Assembly: GCF_003864335.1 (NCBI RefSeq)
Contig: NZ_BEXA01000001.1
Coordinates: 1 to 64,000, forward strand
Direction of reading: 5' to 3'
DNA length: 64,000 nt
Source of the DNA: Lentilactobacillus kosonis
GTDB taxonomy: Bacteria; Bacillota; Bacilli; Lactobacillales; Lactobacillaceae
Position numbers and translations under genes: made by a program. Every line of letters starts with the position of its first letter. Positions within the stretch are counted from its first letter, which is position 1. Below the pieces are notes generated by a model. It was given only the letters and a program-made list of their open reading frames with translations. It was not told the origin of the DNA and did no database searches. This document shows positions 19,277 through 28,748 of the stretch, piece after piece.

Positions 19277-20746
19277 TTATTTTTTCTTATTTGTCAGCAA
19301 CATCGTTGGAATTAAGATCACCAATGCAGCAATCGATACCACTAAGAATCCATATTGGAATGAATGAATTTGGATTGCTTGCATGTGCTGCAACATAAAT
19401 GATTTCATCTGGTCTGGTTGAACATGGTAGTGGCCATTCTGAAGAGCATCTTTGAAATGCTTAACTTGAGAATTAGAATAAGCCATAACTACAGTTGTGA
19501 TCAACGCTGAGCCTAGCGCACTACCAATATTTTGAATAATCCGTGAACCAATCGAGGCAGAAGGAACCTGACTGCGATCCATTCCAGTGTACGAATCCGT
19601 CATCAGTGGTGATAAAATTCCTCCGGCACCAATTCCCCGAACCAACAATACGATGGCGATAATCCAGTACGAAGTGGATTTATCGATCCAATAGAACGGA
19701 ATTGTTCCCACAAACGTGATTAAAGCACTGACTAAAACGACATACTTGCACCATACTGATCAGTTAATCTTCCCGTAATTGAACGCGACGCTAACATCCC
19801 TACTCCTTGAGGAATTAATGCAAATCCGGCCATCATAACGCTTAATCCAGAAATATCTTGGAAGAACAATGGTAATAACAGCATTGCCCCATTTAAAATC
19901 GTGCCCGAAACCATCAAGCCCAGCATTGAACCATCAAATGATCGATAACGAAATAACGTTAGTGGCACAACTGCATCCGCTTTTTTATAAGTCGCCCACG
20001 CAATATATAGCAATAACAATCCTATCCCAATTCCACCATAAAGTAAGGTGGTGTGATTATTAAAACTGGCCGCTCTTGAAGCTCCAACCACTCCATAAAT
20101 AATTGTGGAGGTCGCTCCACCCAACAGCAAAATACCAATCAAATCAATTTTTGCCGCTTTATTCTGCGCGGGAAAACTAGGCAATTTTTTGATAATTAAG
20201 ATGATTGCTCCAACAGCGACTGGAACATTTACCCAAAAAATCCACTGCCATGACAAGTACTTAATAATGACACCACCAATAATCGGGCCAACCAAGGGCC
20301 CTAAGATAATTGGTAGTCCAACGGTGGCCATCATTTGCCCCATCACCTCTGCACCAGCAGTTTGAACCAATAGGGTAGTCAATAATGGAATAATCAGTCC
20401 ACCAGCAAATCCTTGAACTAACCGTGCACCAATTAAAAATTGAATATTTGGCGACAGTGCCGCCGCAACCGATCCAATTGCGAATCCGATTTCTCCAACC
20501 AAGAACACATTTTTACCATCAAATTTATTGAGTAGCCAACCAGAAAATGGCACCGCAATTCCTGTTGCTAAAACATAACACGTAATCGTCCACTGAACGG
20601 TTGAAATTGGACTATTCAAATCTTGAGATAAGTTATGAATCGCAATATTGACCATTGTAGAATCTAGCATCGGTGCCATTGCCCCCAAACACCAAGACCC
20701 AAGCAATCGCAATTACTGACTTATCTAACTTCTTTTGTTTATCCAT
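19277..20746 (-). pseudogene. DHA2-family MFS drug exporter, two frameshifts
   Basis: Start ATG 20746 (MDKQKKLDKSVIAIAWVL). The frame breaks near 20684, where a run of five G should be four, and continues AMAPMLDSTMVNIAI. It breaks again near 19745, where GCAAGT should read GCAAAGT, before LVSALITFVGTIPFYW. Between are motif A-like SGWLLNKFDGKNVF and motif C LGPLVGPIIGG. Joined length about 489 aa with 14 hydrophobic segments. Divergent from the TetR at 20865 with two shared operators. Indels probably sequencing errors. Confidence 0.86.
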
Positions 20747-20766
20747 CAACTTATCGCCTTTCTAAT

Positions 20767-20849
20767 AAGAAACTTTCAGTATCTTAAATTCATAAGTGTT
20801 ATATTAGTACTAGAGAAATCAAAAGTCAATAAGAAACCAAAAGTATCTT
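20767..20849. promoter_or_regulatory. Two TetR operators in exporter/tetR gap
   Basis: AAGAAAC-TTTCA-GTATCTT at 20767-20785 and AAGAAAC-CAAAA-GTATCTT at 20831-20849: same imperfect palindrome twice, both followed by AAAT. One lies near each gene start, suiting repression in both directions. Confidence 0.75.
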
Positions 20850-20864
20850 AAATGGGGTGGAAGG

Positions 20865-21455
20865 ATGACCAAAACCAGACGGCGTGGTTCTGAACTTGAG
20901 GATGCCATTTTCAGTGCAGCACTAGATATTATTGATAATGAGGGACTGGAGAATTTAACTTTTCAAAAAGTTGCCGAGGCAGCTCAAACTAGTAAACCGG
21001 TGATTTATCGTCGCTGGGATACTCCATTTGAACTTGCTATAAACGCTGCCCAAGATCGAATTCGCAAAAACAACCAAGGGTCACTTAGTGACTATGTGTT
21101 GACTGGCGATTCAATCCGAGCAGATCTCATTCAGCTAATGAATCGATTCATGATTAGTGTTAATTTTATTGGTGAAAATTTATTTAGGCGAGTGGTATTT
21201 CAACTAAGCTCCGATGAAAGTAGTACGATTCAACGTTATATTACTGACAGCTTAGATATCGACCGGCAAGCGATTGATAATACTTTAGCTAGAGCGAAAA
21301 AACGTGGCGAACTTGTCAAAGATAATCTAACTGATGATACTAAGTACTTACCGTTTGAACTAATTCGGTACCATATCATGGTCCAAGATGAAGTTAATGA
21401 TGAACTTATTACATCCCTTGTTGATAATATTTTGTTGCCATTGTATTTAGAGTAA
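20865..21455 (+). CDS. TetR-family transcriptional regulator
   Basis: 196-aa TetR: HTH at residues 8-60 (RGSELEDAIFSAALDIIDNE, TSKPVIYRRWDTPFEL) and a TetR_C-type effector domain. Divergent from the DHA2 exporter at 19277, its likely target through the two sites at 20767-20849. A paralogue with the same N-terminal pattern (RRGDDLEQAIFQNAL) lies at 37684. Ribosome site GGGGTGGAAGG. Confidence 0.9.
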   Translation: MTKTRRRGSELEDAIFSAALDIIDNEGLENLTFQKVAEAAQTSKPVIYRRWDTPFELAINAAQDRIRKNNQGSLSDYVLTGDSIRADLIQLMNRFMISVNFIGENLFRRVVFQLSSDESSTIQRYITDSLDIDRQAIDNTLARAKKRGELVKDNLTDDTKYLPFELIRYHIMVQDEVNDELITSLVDNILLPLYLE

Positions 21456-21499
21456 AAAATTGCTACCCAATCTCGCTTTTGAGGCCAGGGAGCTTTTTA
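21455..21499 (+). terminator. Decayed terminator of the repeat family
   Basis: AAAAAATTGCTACCCAATCTC, loop, GAGGCCAGGGAGCTTTTT; the stem has several mismatches but keeps the family pattern. Confidence 0.5.
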
Positions 21500-21653
21500 T
21501 TTTTTGATCGGAATTTTCGACGACTTAGTATCCACAGAATTTGGAGCTAATTCTGTCGAAGTCGGGGTGGCTGGAACCATTGAATTGACAACCTTACCTA
21601 CCAACAACATTACTGATACCTTTAGTAACGTGAATGGTAAAGTGAATTGGTAA
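21483..21653 (+). pseudogene. C-terminal remnant of an unidentified (possibly surface) protein
   Basis: An open frame with no start codon or ribosome site ends at TAA 21651. It reads ...STEFGANSVEVGVAGTIEL and TTLPTNNITDTFSNVNGKVNW. The Thr/Asn/Gly/Val-rich beta-type composition resembles the end of a secreted or surface protein, but I do not recognise the family. A strong terminator follows at 21672, as expected for a real gene end. The region 21456-21792 otherwise holds nothing I can name. Confidence 0.35.
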
Positions 21654-21671
21654 TCCCAATCAATTAAAGTC

Positions 21672-21705
21672 AAAAAGGCTAGCCTCCTTCGAGGTTAGCC
21701 TTTTT
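21672..21705. terminator. Strong intrinsic terminator
   Basis: AAAAGGCTAGCCTC-CTTC-GAGGTTAGCCTTTTT, near-perfect 14-bp stem. Confidence 0.88.
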
Positions 21706-21792
21706 GCTTCATCATATTGCTAACAATTAAACATTATCTATTTATGTTCCGTTTACCGATTAAAAAGTGAGATTTAATTCAAAATATTATTT

Positions 21793-22644
21793 TTATAGGA
21801 ATACCGTTACAATGCTACCAGCAACGATTAACACCAATCCTGACAAGGTTAGAATTAATTCTCGTCGAGTCTTATGTTCATGCAAGACAACTAGGCCACC
21901 TAATGTAGCAACCACCACATTTAGTTGCGTAATAATATAAGCTGTAGCCACCCCGTTAGCTTTAGCTGAGTAAATGTAAGCTAAGGCCGAGATACTAAAT
22001 GTTAAACCAATAATCATTGATAGCCAACTAGTTCTTGCTTTCACAGCCTTAGGATCTGTAATCAAAACGTAAATCACAGCTCCTAAAAATACACCAATCA
22101 TTTCTGGCAAGAACATCGATAATCCTGATGCACTAAGAGTTTTAGGTAGTGCACTATAAATCCAGTAACCAATACTAGTTGGCACTAAAATTGCCAATCC
22201 ACGGTAAAGTCCATCAGACCGGTTACCACCCTCAGTATATGAGGTTAATACTGATCCAATCACGATTAAGGCGATGGCAGCAAATCCGCCAACTTTACTA
22301 ATTACCCCGCTCCATTCACCGAAGAAAATAACCCCGATTAATGAAGTACCAATCAACTGTAAGCCAGTTGTTAGTGGCATCGTCTGGGAAACCCCTAAAA
22401 TGGGTAACACTTTGTATTGACCAACTTGACCAAGCACCCAAGCCATCCCAGCTAACATACTAATTGCAAACGCTTGCCAAGATAACGAACTTGGCGACGT
22501 AAACATCTGAACAAGAATTCCAACTATCAGAGCTCCCACTCCAGTTCCTAAAATCTGGTTAGTTGGTTTACCACCAATCTTACCTAGAATTACTGGTTGG
22601 ACACCCCAACCTAATGCTGGAATTAACGCAATTAAAATCCCCAT
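21793..22644 (-). CDS. GRP-family sugar uptake protein (GlcU/RbsU-like)
   Basis: 283-aa membrane protein with ten hydrophobic helices in two DMT-like halves. N-terminal MGILIALIPALGWGVQPVIL, conserved VGQYKVLPILGVSQTMPLTTG after helix 3, and ITQLNVVVATLGGLVVLHEHKT near the C-terminus identify the glucose/ribose porter (GRP) family, proton-coupled sugar uptake. Which sugar cannot be told. Monocistronic. Confidence 0.92.
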   Translation of the reverse strand: MGILIALIPALGWGVQPVILGKIGGKPTNQILGTGVGALIVGILVQMFTSPSSLSWQAFAISMLAGMAWVLGQVGQYKVLPILGVSQTMPLTTGLQLIGTSLIGVIFFGEWSGVISKVGGFAAIALIVIGSVLTSYTEGGNRSDGLYRGLAILVPTSIGYWIYSALPKTLSASGLSMFLPEMIGVFLGAVIYVLITDPKAVKARTSWLSMIIGLTFSISALAYIYSAKANGVATAYIITQLNVVVATLGGLVVLHEHKTRRELILTLSGLVLIVAGSIVTVFL

Positions 22645-22880
22645 TTTTATCCCATCCCATTCTTAAACTTTAACTAACTTTAGTATGTACCACATGGAAA
22701 CGCTTAATATAACAACTTCATCATCAACCATTTCAGTCTGCATGATATAACTAAATTCATATAATATAGTTAAACTGATGACTCATTGATTTATAATTTG
22801 AACCACCATATTAAGAATTGTACTCGCTTTCATTAGATTTGTCATAAAAATCCAATGATTATTTTTTCAAATATAACTAA

Positions 22881-22920
22881 AAAAACATCCAGTCTAGATT
22901 GAATTTTAGACTGGATGTTT
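22881..22920. terminator. Terminator next to antiporter-tail remnant
   Basis: AAAACATCCAGTCTA, 10-nt loop, TAGACTGGATGTTT. It now follows only a gene remnant on the minus strand (22958-23029). The gap 22645-23080 holds this, the remnant and a degenerate hairpin at 23030-23060; nothing else seen. Confidence 0.8.
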
Positions 22921-22957
22921 CTATAAATTATCATGCATAATACACAAAATTTCTCGA

Positions 22958-23029
22958 CTAATCAGCATTATTTTGCTGCATATATAATATTTGATCATTG
23001 GCAATCTCATCAAATACTTTATCCCCTTG
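22958..23029 (-). pseudogene. Remnant: last 23 codons of a CPA1 antiporter
   Basis: Minus-strand codons read QGDKVFDEIANDQILYMQQN then NAD and stop. The intact antiporter at 52279-54275 ends GNKVFDEIANDQILYMQRN then DRDS and stop, so this is the tail of a paralogous gene whose body is gone. It keeps its stop and a terminator downstream. Confidence 0.8.
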
Positions 23030-23080
23030 ATCTCATTTCTTTGAAATCAGGAGATTTTATTGATAGTTAATAGTATTTAG

Positions 23081-23600
23081 TTATTCAGTATCATTATTAT
23101 TTTTTATAGATTTAATACTTTTCACTGAATCCCATTTATGCTTTTTTAAGATAATCAGACGAGCAATTGGTTGGGCAATACAAGCCTCTACTAGAAACGC
23201 AACCGTAAAATTACGTGGCCATTTATAAAAAAAATTGCTCAATGGGTTGCCAAGAAACAGCTCTCATGCCGATCCAGCTTCCAATAACTGTCAGGAAAAT
23301 CGACATCATCATTACATTTACAAGGCAATTAATAATCATGTGTGCATTAAAACTATCTTCCTTGGAAATTAACTGCCTGGTTAACTTTGAGGCAGGTATA
23401 TACGTCAATAAAACCAGTAAAACAACCGCTATCCAAATAAATGGTAATACTTCTAAAGTATGCTTCCAGGTGTCTAAACTAAAACCCATTTCCAAACCAG
23501 AAATTATTGGGGCAATAATGTTAACTGATAAAATCGATACGACGAATAAAAATAAGCTAAATTCCCTTCCATTACGTGGTAACTTCATATAAAAATCCAA
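23081..23600 (-). pseudogene. DUF2798 membrane protein, frameshifted
   Basis: Reads from a TTG start at 23600 (8 bases after GAGG) or ATG 23588 (MKLPRNGREFSLFLF) through three hydrophobic helices to QPIEQFF, where a run of eight T near 23234 breaks the frame; with seven it continues YKWPRNFTVAFLVEACIAQP, the repeated DUF2798 half, and ends at 23081. About 170 aa, four helices. Function unknown; often next to TetR/MarR regulators. Homopolymer indel, likely sequencing error. Confidence 0.75.
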
Positions 23601-23620
23601 AATCTTATCCTCTTTCTTCG

Positions 23621-23640
23621 TCTTTGCGCAAAAAAGCGCA
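23621..23640. promoter_or_regulatory. Perfect inverted repeat TTTGCGC-N6-GCGCAAA
   Basis: 20-bp inverted repeat just upstream of the DUF2798 start. No T-tract, so more like an operator than a terminator. Regulator unknown. Confidence 0.4.
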
Positions 23641-23825
23641 AAGACACTATTGTGTGCTTTACGCTGATCAATTATACGCAGTAAATACTTTATGAGTATA
23701 TCATCTATTTTTTTAAAAAGTCAACGAATGTTTTAATATGATAATGGAATCAATCATCCCAAAACTAACACTATTATACCAACTACTCGGTATCGTTAAA
23801 CCACTATTAATTGACTGTAAAATCA

Positions 23826-23867
23826 TTATTCCATCAACGCATTGAAAGTTGTCATTTGGAGCGTACC
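23826..23867 (-). pseudogene. Remnant: last codons of a tetR gene
   Basis: Minus strand reads GTLQMTTFNALME then stop; the TetR at 61964-62524 ends LGTLQTTTFNAMLER then stop. It is fused directly to the truncated epimerase gene that follows. Confidence 0.75.
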
Positions 23868-24732
23868 TATATCATTTGTAGAGGCTGATTTAACAAATGA
23901 CAATCATTGGGATGCAGTTATGCAAGATACAGATTACGTCATGAGTGTGGCCTCATCAACTCCAACCAGTGAATTTATTGACCCCGATGCAATGACAACT
24001 ACAGCAATTAATGGCAATATTCGGGTTCTAACCCATGCACGGGATGCTGGTGTAAAGCGTGTTGTCTTAACATCCGCCTATGGCGCGATTGGCATGGGCC
24101 ACACTGATCGAACGAAACCATTCACAGAAAAAGGTTGGACGAATTGGACAATCAAAATCTCGATCCATATCAACGCTCAAAAACATTAGCTGAAAAGGCC
24201 GCTTGGAAATTTATTAAAACTGAAGGAAGTGGTATGGAAATGACTGCCATTAATCCAGTTGGAGTGATGGGGCCTGTTCTTGCAAGTGACTTTTCCCACT
24301 CTAATCAACAAATTGTGCAACTATTAACTGGCAAAGTTCCAGCCGTTCCAAATATCAATTCCGGCTACATTGATGTCCGCGATGTTGCCAGTCTTCATAT
24401 TTTAGCTATGACAAGTCCCAAAGCAAATGGAGAACGTTTCTTAACCACTACTGGAGAAACCCTGTCTATGCTTGATGTCGTAAATATTCTTCGCAAAGCT
24501 TTCCCCAATTTACTAATGAAATCCCAACCACTGTAATCCCTGATGAAATATTGAAAGCTCAAGTCAAAATAACCCAATGCTTAGAATGACCGCTACTCTA
24601 GTTGGTAATTTTGCTGACACTAGTAATGAAAAAGCTAAAACCTTATTAGGATGGCGTCCTCGGTCAGCTAACGAAGCCATCATTGCAACCGCCCAATCCA
24701 TGATTGATTTGGGAATTGTTACTGATAAATAG
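23867..24732 (+). pseudogene. 5'-truncated, frameshifted NAD-dependent epimerase (paralogue of 62639 gene)
   Basis: Homology to the intact epimerase starts abruptly at SFVEADLT (its residue 59) and runs to the end with very high identity (for example MTTTAINGNIRVLTHARDAG is the same in both). The cofactor motif and promoter are gone. Three further one-base deletions lie near 24143, 24512 and 24570. The 5' end is joined to the tail of an antisense tetR, so one internal deletion removed the divergent promoter region. This copy cannot make a working enzyme even if the small indels are sequencing errors. Confidence 0.88.
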
Positions 24733-24768
24733 CTATAAAGACTAACTATCAGAAAATCAAGTTAACAA

Positions 24769-24806
24769 TAAAAGCCCTGATCTCGACTAACGAGGTCAGG
24801 GCTTTC
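24769..24806. terminator. Terminator (family member)
   Basis: AAAGCCCTGATCTCG-ACTAA-CGAGGTCAGGGCTTT; serves the epimerase remnant and the small gene at 24854. Confidence 0.88.
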
Positions 24807-24853
24807 TATTTATTGAGAGTAACCGTAATTTAATTATAACAGACTTGTCTCTC

Positions 24854-25024
24854 TTATTTCGTATATGGAACGATTTCATCGGCTCCGAAGTAAATTTGCT
24901 GATCCGCACCAATCCGAACTAAATATCGATCCCGTTTAACATCATAGAAAATTACAACACCCATCACGCCTTGCCAAGGTTTCTGTGGCAATTTCACCAT
25001 ATCCCCAGCCTTAAATGATTGCAT
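24854..25024 (-). CDS. Small conserved-type protein, 56 aa
   Basis: ATG 25024 after GGAGGAAGCATA gives MQSFKAGDMVKLPQKPWQGV, then RDRYLVRIGADQQIYFGADE, ending in YTK. Soluble, beta-rich, with a KOW/SH3-like opening (KAGDMVKLP). Family not recognised. The excellent ribosome site and lack of a competing frame support it as a real gene. Confidence 0.7.
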   Translation of the reverse strand: MQSFKAGDMVKLPQKPWQGVMGVVIFYDVKRDRYLVRIGADQQIYFGADEIVPYTK

Positions 25025-25204
25025 TATGCTTCCTCCAATTTGTCTTTTACATTAAGAATAGTCACTCAGAGAATATCCTGTCAATGGATTCAATCACCTC
25101 AATTTTTTAGCTTTAATTAGAATGAAAGCCATTCATGAATTTACATAGCTATGAAAACAAATTTGACAATCATGAAAATCAGATTTACACTAATCTTCGT
25201 CAAA

Positions 25205-25222
25205 TATGTGCAAACGCACATA
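25205..25222. promoter_or_regulatory. MarR operator candidate TATGTGC-AAAC-GCACATA
   Basis: Perfect 7-bp arms, 4-bp spacer, 18 bp before the marR start. It likely mediates autorepression of the marR-exporter operon. Confidence 0.75.
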
Positions 25223-25239
25223 AAAAGGAGCTGATTTAA

Positions 25240-25698
25240 ATGGAATCCAACTCTAATCAAGATCGAGTTCAAGGCATTAGCATCCTCAGCCGAATTATTC
25301 AAAATGATTTAAAACGAAACGTTAAGCCATATGGATTGAACGAAAATAATTATTTTTTCATTTTTTTCATTTATGATCATCCGGGCACTTCCCAAGATGA
25401 GCTAACGCGAATCATGTTTTTAGATCATAGTACTATCACGCGCGCTGTCGCTAAATTAATCAAGCTAGGATACTTGGAACGTCGACCTGATGAGCAGGAC
25501 AAACGAGTTAGCCGACTTTATCTTACTTCAGAGGGGGAGGCATTAAGAAAACCACTGATTGAATTAACCAAGCATGCTGAAAAATTAGCGTTTGGTAATT
25601 TAACGGATGAAGAACGGAATATTATTCAACCATTATTATTAAAATCTGCTTTATCACATGAACAGGAGAAAGAAAAAAATGGAACAAAATACGACTAA
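25240..25698 (+). CDS. MarR-family transcriptional regulator
   Basis: 152-aa MarR: helices then HTH DELTRIMFLDHSTITRAVAK and wing RRPDEQDKRVSRLYL. It overlaps the exporter start by 20 bp, an operon in which MarR represses an efflux pump; the palindrome at 25205 is its probable site. Ribosome site AAAAGGAG. Confidence 0.92.
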   Translation: MESNSNQDRVQGISILSRIIQNDLKRNVKPYGLNENNYFFIFFIYDHPGTSQDELTRIMFLDHSTITRAVAKLIKLGYLERRPDEQDKRVSRLYLTSEGEALRKPLIELTKHAEKLAFGNLTDEERNIIQPLLLKSALSHEQEKEKNGTKYD

Positions 25699-27055
25699 AA
25701 TGGCTCCCCGTGATATCCTATCTATCGCGGCTGCAGCTTTAATGGCATTCATTGGGGTATTAATTGAAACTTCAATGAATGTTACTTTTCCCACTTTAAC
25801 CAAACAATTTAATGTTGGTTTAAGTACTATTCAATGGTTAACCACTGGTTACTTATTGATGGTATCTTTGGTAATTGTTTGTTCGTCTTATATTAAAGGC
25901 CGCTTTAAAGAACGAAATATTTTTATGGCCGGCGCTATCTTTGCAATTATTGGCGATTTAATTTGTGCCCTAGCCGGTAACTTTCCAATCTTACTTTTAG
26001 GTCGCATTATTCAAGCGATTGGAACCGGAATTTCTTTACCACTACTATTCAATATCATTTTAGAACGGGCCCCAGTTGCTAAACGAGGAATTTATATGGG
26101 CCTTGGTGGCCTAACGGTTTCCCTGGCTCCTGCCCTTGGTCCTACATTTGGTGGGATCGTCGTTTACTTCTTAAGTTGGCGGGAAATTTTCTGGATTGTC
26201 CTGCCCCTAATGATCATTGGCTTAGTCATGGGCTTATCAATTGAACAAATTACCCCATTAAGAAAAGAACAATTTGATTGGCTTCGATTATTCTTACTGG
26301 CCATCATTTTTATGAGTTTGACGCTCGGATTTAATACCGTTAGTGAGTTTGGCTGGATCAACGGTCAATTCGGAATTGCCTTAGTTATCATGGTCATTTC
26401 CTTATGGGCATTCATTTACGTATCTAACCACAGCAAACGGGTCCTAGTTAATATTGATATTTTCAAGAATCCTGTCTTTTCAATGGCGTTACTCGCATAC
26501 GTGTTCATTCAATTTACTAACATCGGGATTAACTTTGTCTTACCAAACTACAGTCAAATTGCTGATCATTCAACTTCTTTGATTGCCGGACTAATCATGC
26601 TCCCCGGTAGTTTAATTGGTGGCTTATTAAATCCACTTTGGGGTCAAATGTATGATTCACTAGGCGCAAAGCGGCCAATTACCATTGGTAATGCAGTCTA
26701 CTTTTTAGCAATCATCTTATTTGCTGCCTTTAGTTTCCATTTATCTGCAATCATGATTTTAATTTACTACATCCTATTTGCAATCGGAATGACCATGTCA
26801 TTCAATAATACGATGACTTATACCTTAACAATTGTAGGTCCAGAAAAAGAAGCCGATGCAAATGCGATTTTTAATACCATGCAACAATTCGCTGGCTCAA
26901 TTGGAACTGCAATTGCTTCCAGCTTCCTAGCATCCGGAACTGGCTCAAACGCTGCGACAGTTATGCAATCAGGTACTCAACATACTTTCATATTCGTTGG
27001 CATCCTAATTTTAATTAACTTTGTCTTTGTTCCATTTTGTTTTCAAAATTGGTAA
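25679..27055 (+). CDS. DHA2-family MFS drug exporter
   Basis: 458 aa from ATG 25679 (MEQNTTKMAPRDILS), chosen because AGGAGAAAG precedes it; an upstream in-frame Met lies inside marR. 14 hydrophobic segments; DHA2 opening NVTFPTLTKQFNVGLSTIQW, motif C LAPALGPTFGGIVV, and FNTMQQFAGSIGTAIASS in the last third. This is the one full-length exporter of this type in the window with no frameshift. Controlled by the upstream marR. Confidence 0.93.
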   Translation: MEQNTTKMAPRDILSIAAAALMAFIGVLIETSMNVTFPTLTKQFNVGLSTIQWLTTGYLLMVSLVIVCSSYIKGRFKERNIFMAGAIFAIIGDLICALAGNFPILLLGRIIQAIGTGISLPLLFNIILERAPVAKRGIYMGLGGLTVSLAPALGPTFGGIVVYFLSWREIFWIVLPLMIIGLVMGLSIEQITPLRKEQFDWLRLFLLAIIFMSLTLGFNTVSEFGWINGQFGIALVIMVISLWAFIYVSNHSKRVLVNIDIFKNPVFSMALLAYVFIQFTNIGINFVLPNYSQIADHSTSLIAGLIMLPGSLIGGLLNPLWGQMYDSLGAKRPITIGNAVYFLAIILFAAFSFHLSAIMILIYYILFAIGMTMSFNNTMTYTLTIVGPEKEADANAIFNTMQQFAGSIGTAIASSFLASGTGSNAATVMQSGTQHTFIFVGILILINFVFVPFCFQNW

Positions 27056-27084
27056 TAAACAGATGTCGATTTAATATAGATAAT

Positions 27085-27124
27085 AAAAACGCCTGACTTC
27101 ATTCATTGAGGTCAGGCGGTTTTA
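27085..27124. terminator. Terminator (family member)
   Basis: AAAAACGCCTGACTTCA-TTCA-TTGAGGTCAGGCGGTTTT after the exporter. Confidence 0.88.
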
Positions 27125-27218
27125 ATTGGTGCTTAATAATCTACTGTTAATTACAACCCTGAATTTTGAACATTATAAACTAATGTATCCTACAAGATAT
27201 TCAGTTTATATCAACCAG

Positions 27219-27845
27219 TTACTCATGATTTGAAATCCATTGATTTTCAATCTTAGTATCTAACAAATAATTTCGCGTAGTGTGAGCAGTCTTTTTTTGA
27301 ATAGCTTGTTGTTGATCTACAGACTGACTAAAACCATATCCCACAATTATTGCATGACTTGTATCATCATTAATCATCGCTCTGATTGAATCTGAAGTTG
27401 GGCTGCCAAATGGCCCCTCATCATCACTAAGAATCAGCAAATTGCTAAGATCAATCGCTTGTTTTCCAATTCCATGATATGTCTGACCTGAACCACCTAT
27501 GGTCAACCGCAATTCACCCCTTAACTTATCAACGTCATAACTGCCAAATGGCAAATGATAGCTCAAAGATAAATAGTTATTTAAATCCACCAGTGAATTA
27601 ACCTGATATAATTCTTGCCCCTTAACTACTCTACGCCACAAGCTATCCGACGAAGGGCGAAAACGTGCTGGATCCTTTCCAAGCGTCTTATAAATTTTTT
27701 TGGTAGCTTGAATTACCGAATCATAAGGAAGTTATACTTATTCCCCCGCTTAGATTTCAGTGATTATCTGTAACCATCAGCGGACACTATCCGCTAATTA
27801 GCAAATAACGGGAACATCACATTCGAATAATGACGCTTTAAACAT
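27219..27845 (-). pseudogene. B3/4 (PheT-B3/B4-like) domain protein, 5' part deleted
   Basis: The 3' two thirds encode a clear B3/4 domain, as in freestanding editing-like proteins: KTLGKDPARFRPSSDSLWRR, SLVDLNNYLSLSYHLPFGSY, GPFGSPTSDS. Upstream, the frame is closed: a good start (ATG 27845, GGAGGTG site) gives only MFKASLFECDVPVIC before a stop, and some 50-60 expected residues are missing between them. So an internal deletion, not just one indel. A GTG/TTG restart in the B3/4 part has no ribosome site. Confidence 0.7.
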
Positions 27846-28140
27846 TTATTTACACCTCCAAATTTTGAAAAATATAAATATAGCAACAATTATAGTAATT
27901 TAGAACCGTCTTTTCAACGTGCTTAATTTTTGTCTTCACTAATCTATATCATAGCTATTTACTATCTTATTCAAAGCAGGCTGGCTAGACACCCTATCGA
28001 ACTATGCAGATTATGTATTGCATCCATTATTATCCTACTTTCTCTAACAAGATGTATACTATTGATAATTAGATAAGATAATAAGATAAATCACCGACAT
28101 TTTTATCACTTCTTAATAACGATCTGGGGAGGAATTTAAA

Positions 28141-28308
28141 ATGAATAAACCTATTTCAAACAGTACACCAGCACTTGCTTCGCTTTTTCTTGCGTTCATT
28201 GTCGTGGCAGCTAATAGTAATGATCGTCCCCTCTTTAAAGCCGTCGCGTTTATGTTAATAGTTTTAATGCTTATTCTAGCCTTCAAAATCTTCCATAAAC
28301 GAAAATAA
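28141..28308 (+). CDS. Small membrane protein, 55 aa
   Basis: MNKPISNSTPALASLFLAFI start with GGGGAGG nine bases upstream; two hydrophobic stretches (about residues 11-24 and 33-50) and a basic FHKRK end. No known family. The 295-bp gap before it (27846-28140) holds nothing I can identify. Confidence 0.65.
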   Translation: MNKPISNSTPALASLFLAFIVVAANSNDRPLFKAVAFMLIVLMLILAFKIFHKRK

Positions 28309-28438
28309 TTTATTTAAATTCATCCCTACTTTCCATAGTTATGCCTTTATTATCTTAATATTAATCACTAGGATGTTATCTAATTTCAGATAGCCTGATT
28401 GTTTGAATCTGGACTTAATGCTTAGGAGGCATATTAGC

Positions 28439-28600
28439 ATGCTTAAATTTTATTTTTATCTAGTCGTTACCATTATTCTTCTCCTATTAGCTATTAGTAG
28501 CTTCATTTCACATAGCTACTGGCAAGGAGCTGGTGAATTATTAGTCAGCGTGATAGGTATGTTCCTAACTTTTGGCACCTACCATGATCAAAAATCGTAA
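28439..28600 (+). CDS. Small membrane protein, 53 aa
   Basis: Start ATG 28439 nine bases after TAGGAGG; MLKFYFYLVVTIILLLLAIS is one helix and ELLVSVIGMFLTFGTY a second. Same small two-helix form as the gene at 28141. Function unknown. Confidence 0.65.
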   Translation: MLKFYFYLVVTIILLLLAISSFISHSYWQGAGELLVSVIGMFLTFGTYHDQKS

Positions 28601-28663
28601 GAACATCACGATTTTAATTACTAATTAACGACAGTCGCTTATTGTAAATCGATTATAATAATA

Positions 28664-28704
28664 CAAAACACCTGACCTTATTGTCTTAAGATCAGGTGTT
28701 TTTG
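28664..28704. terminator. Terminator (family member)
   Basis: AAAACACCTGACCTTA-TTGT-CTTAAGATCAGGTGTTTTT between convergent genes. Confidence 0.88.
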
Positions 28705-28748
28705 GTGTAAGTTAACCAAAGCTTACTATGCACTGCCAATTTTCTGAA

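Noticed and set aside
22693-22708. cre-like site TGGAAACGCTTAAT upstream of the sugar transporter
   Set aside because: Matches the CcpA consensus only in part (wrong bases at the right end); too weak to call.
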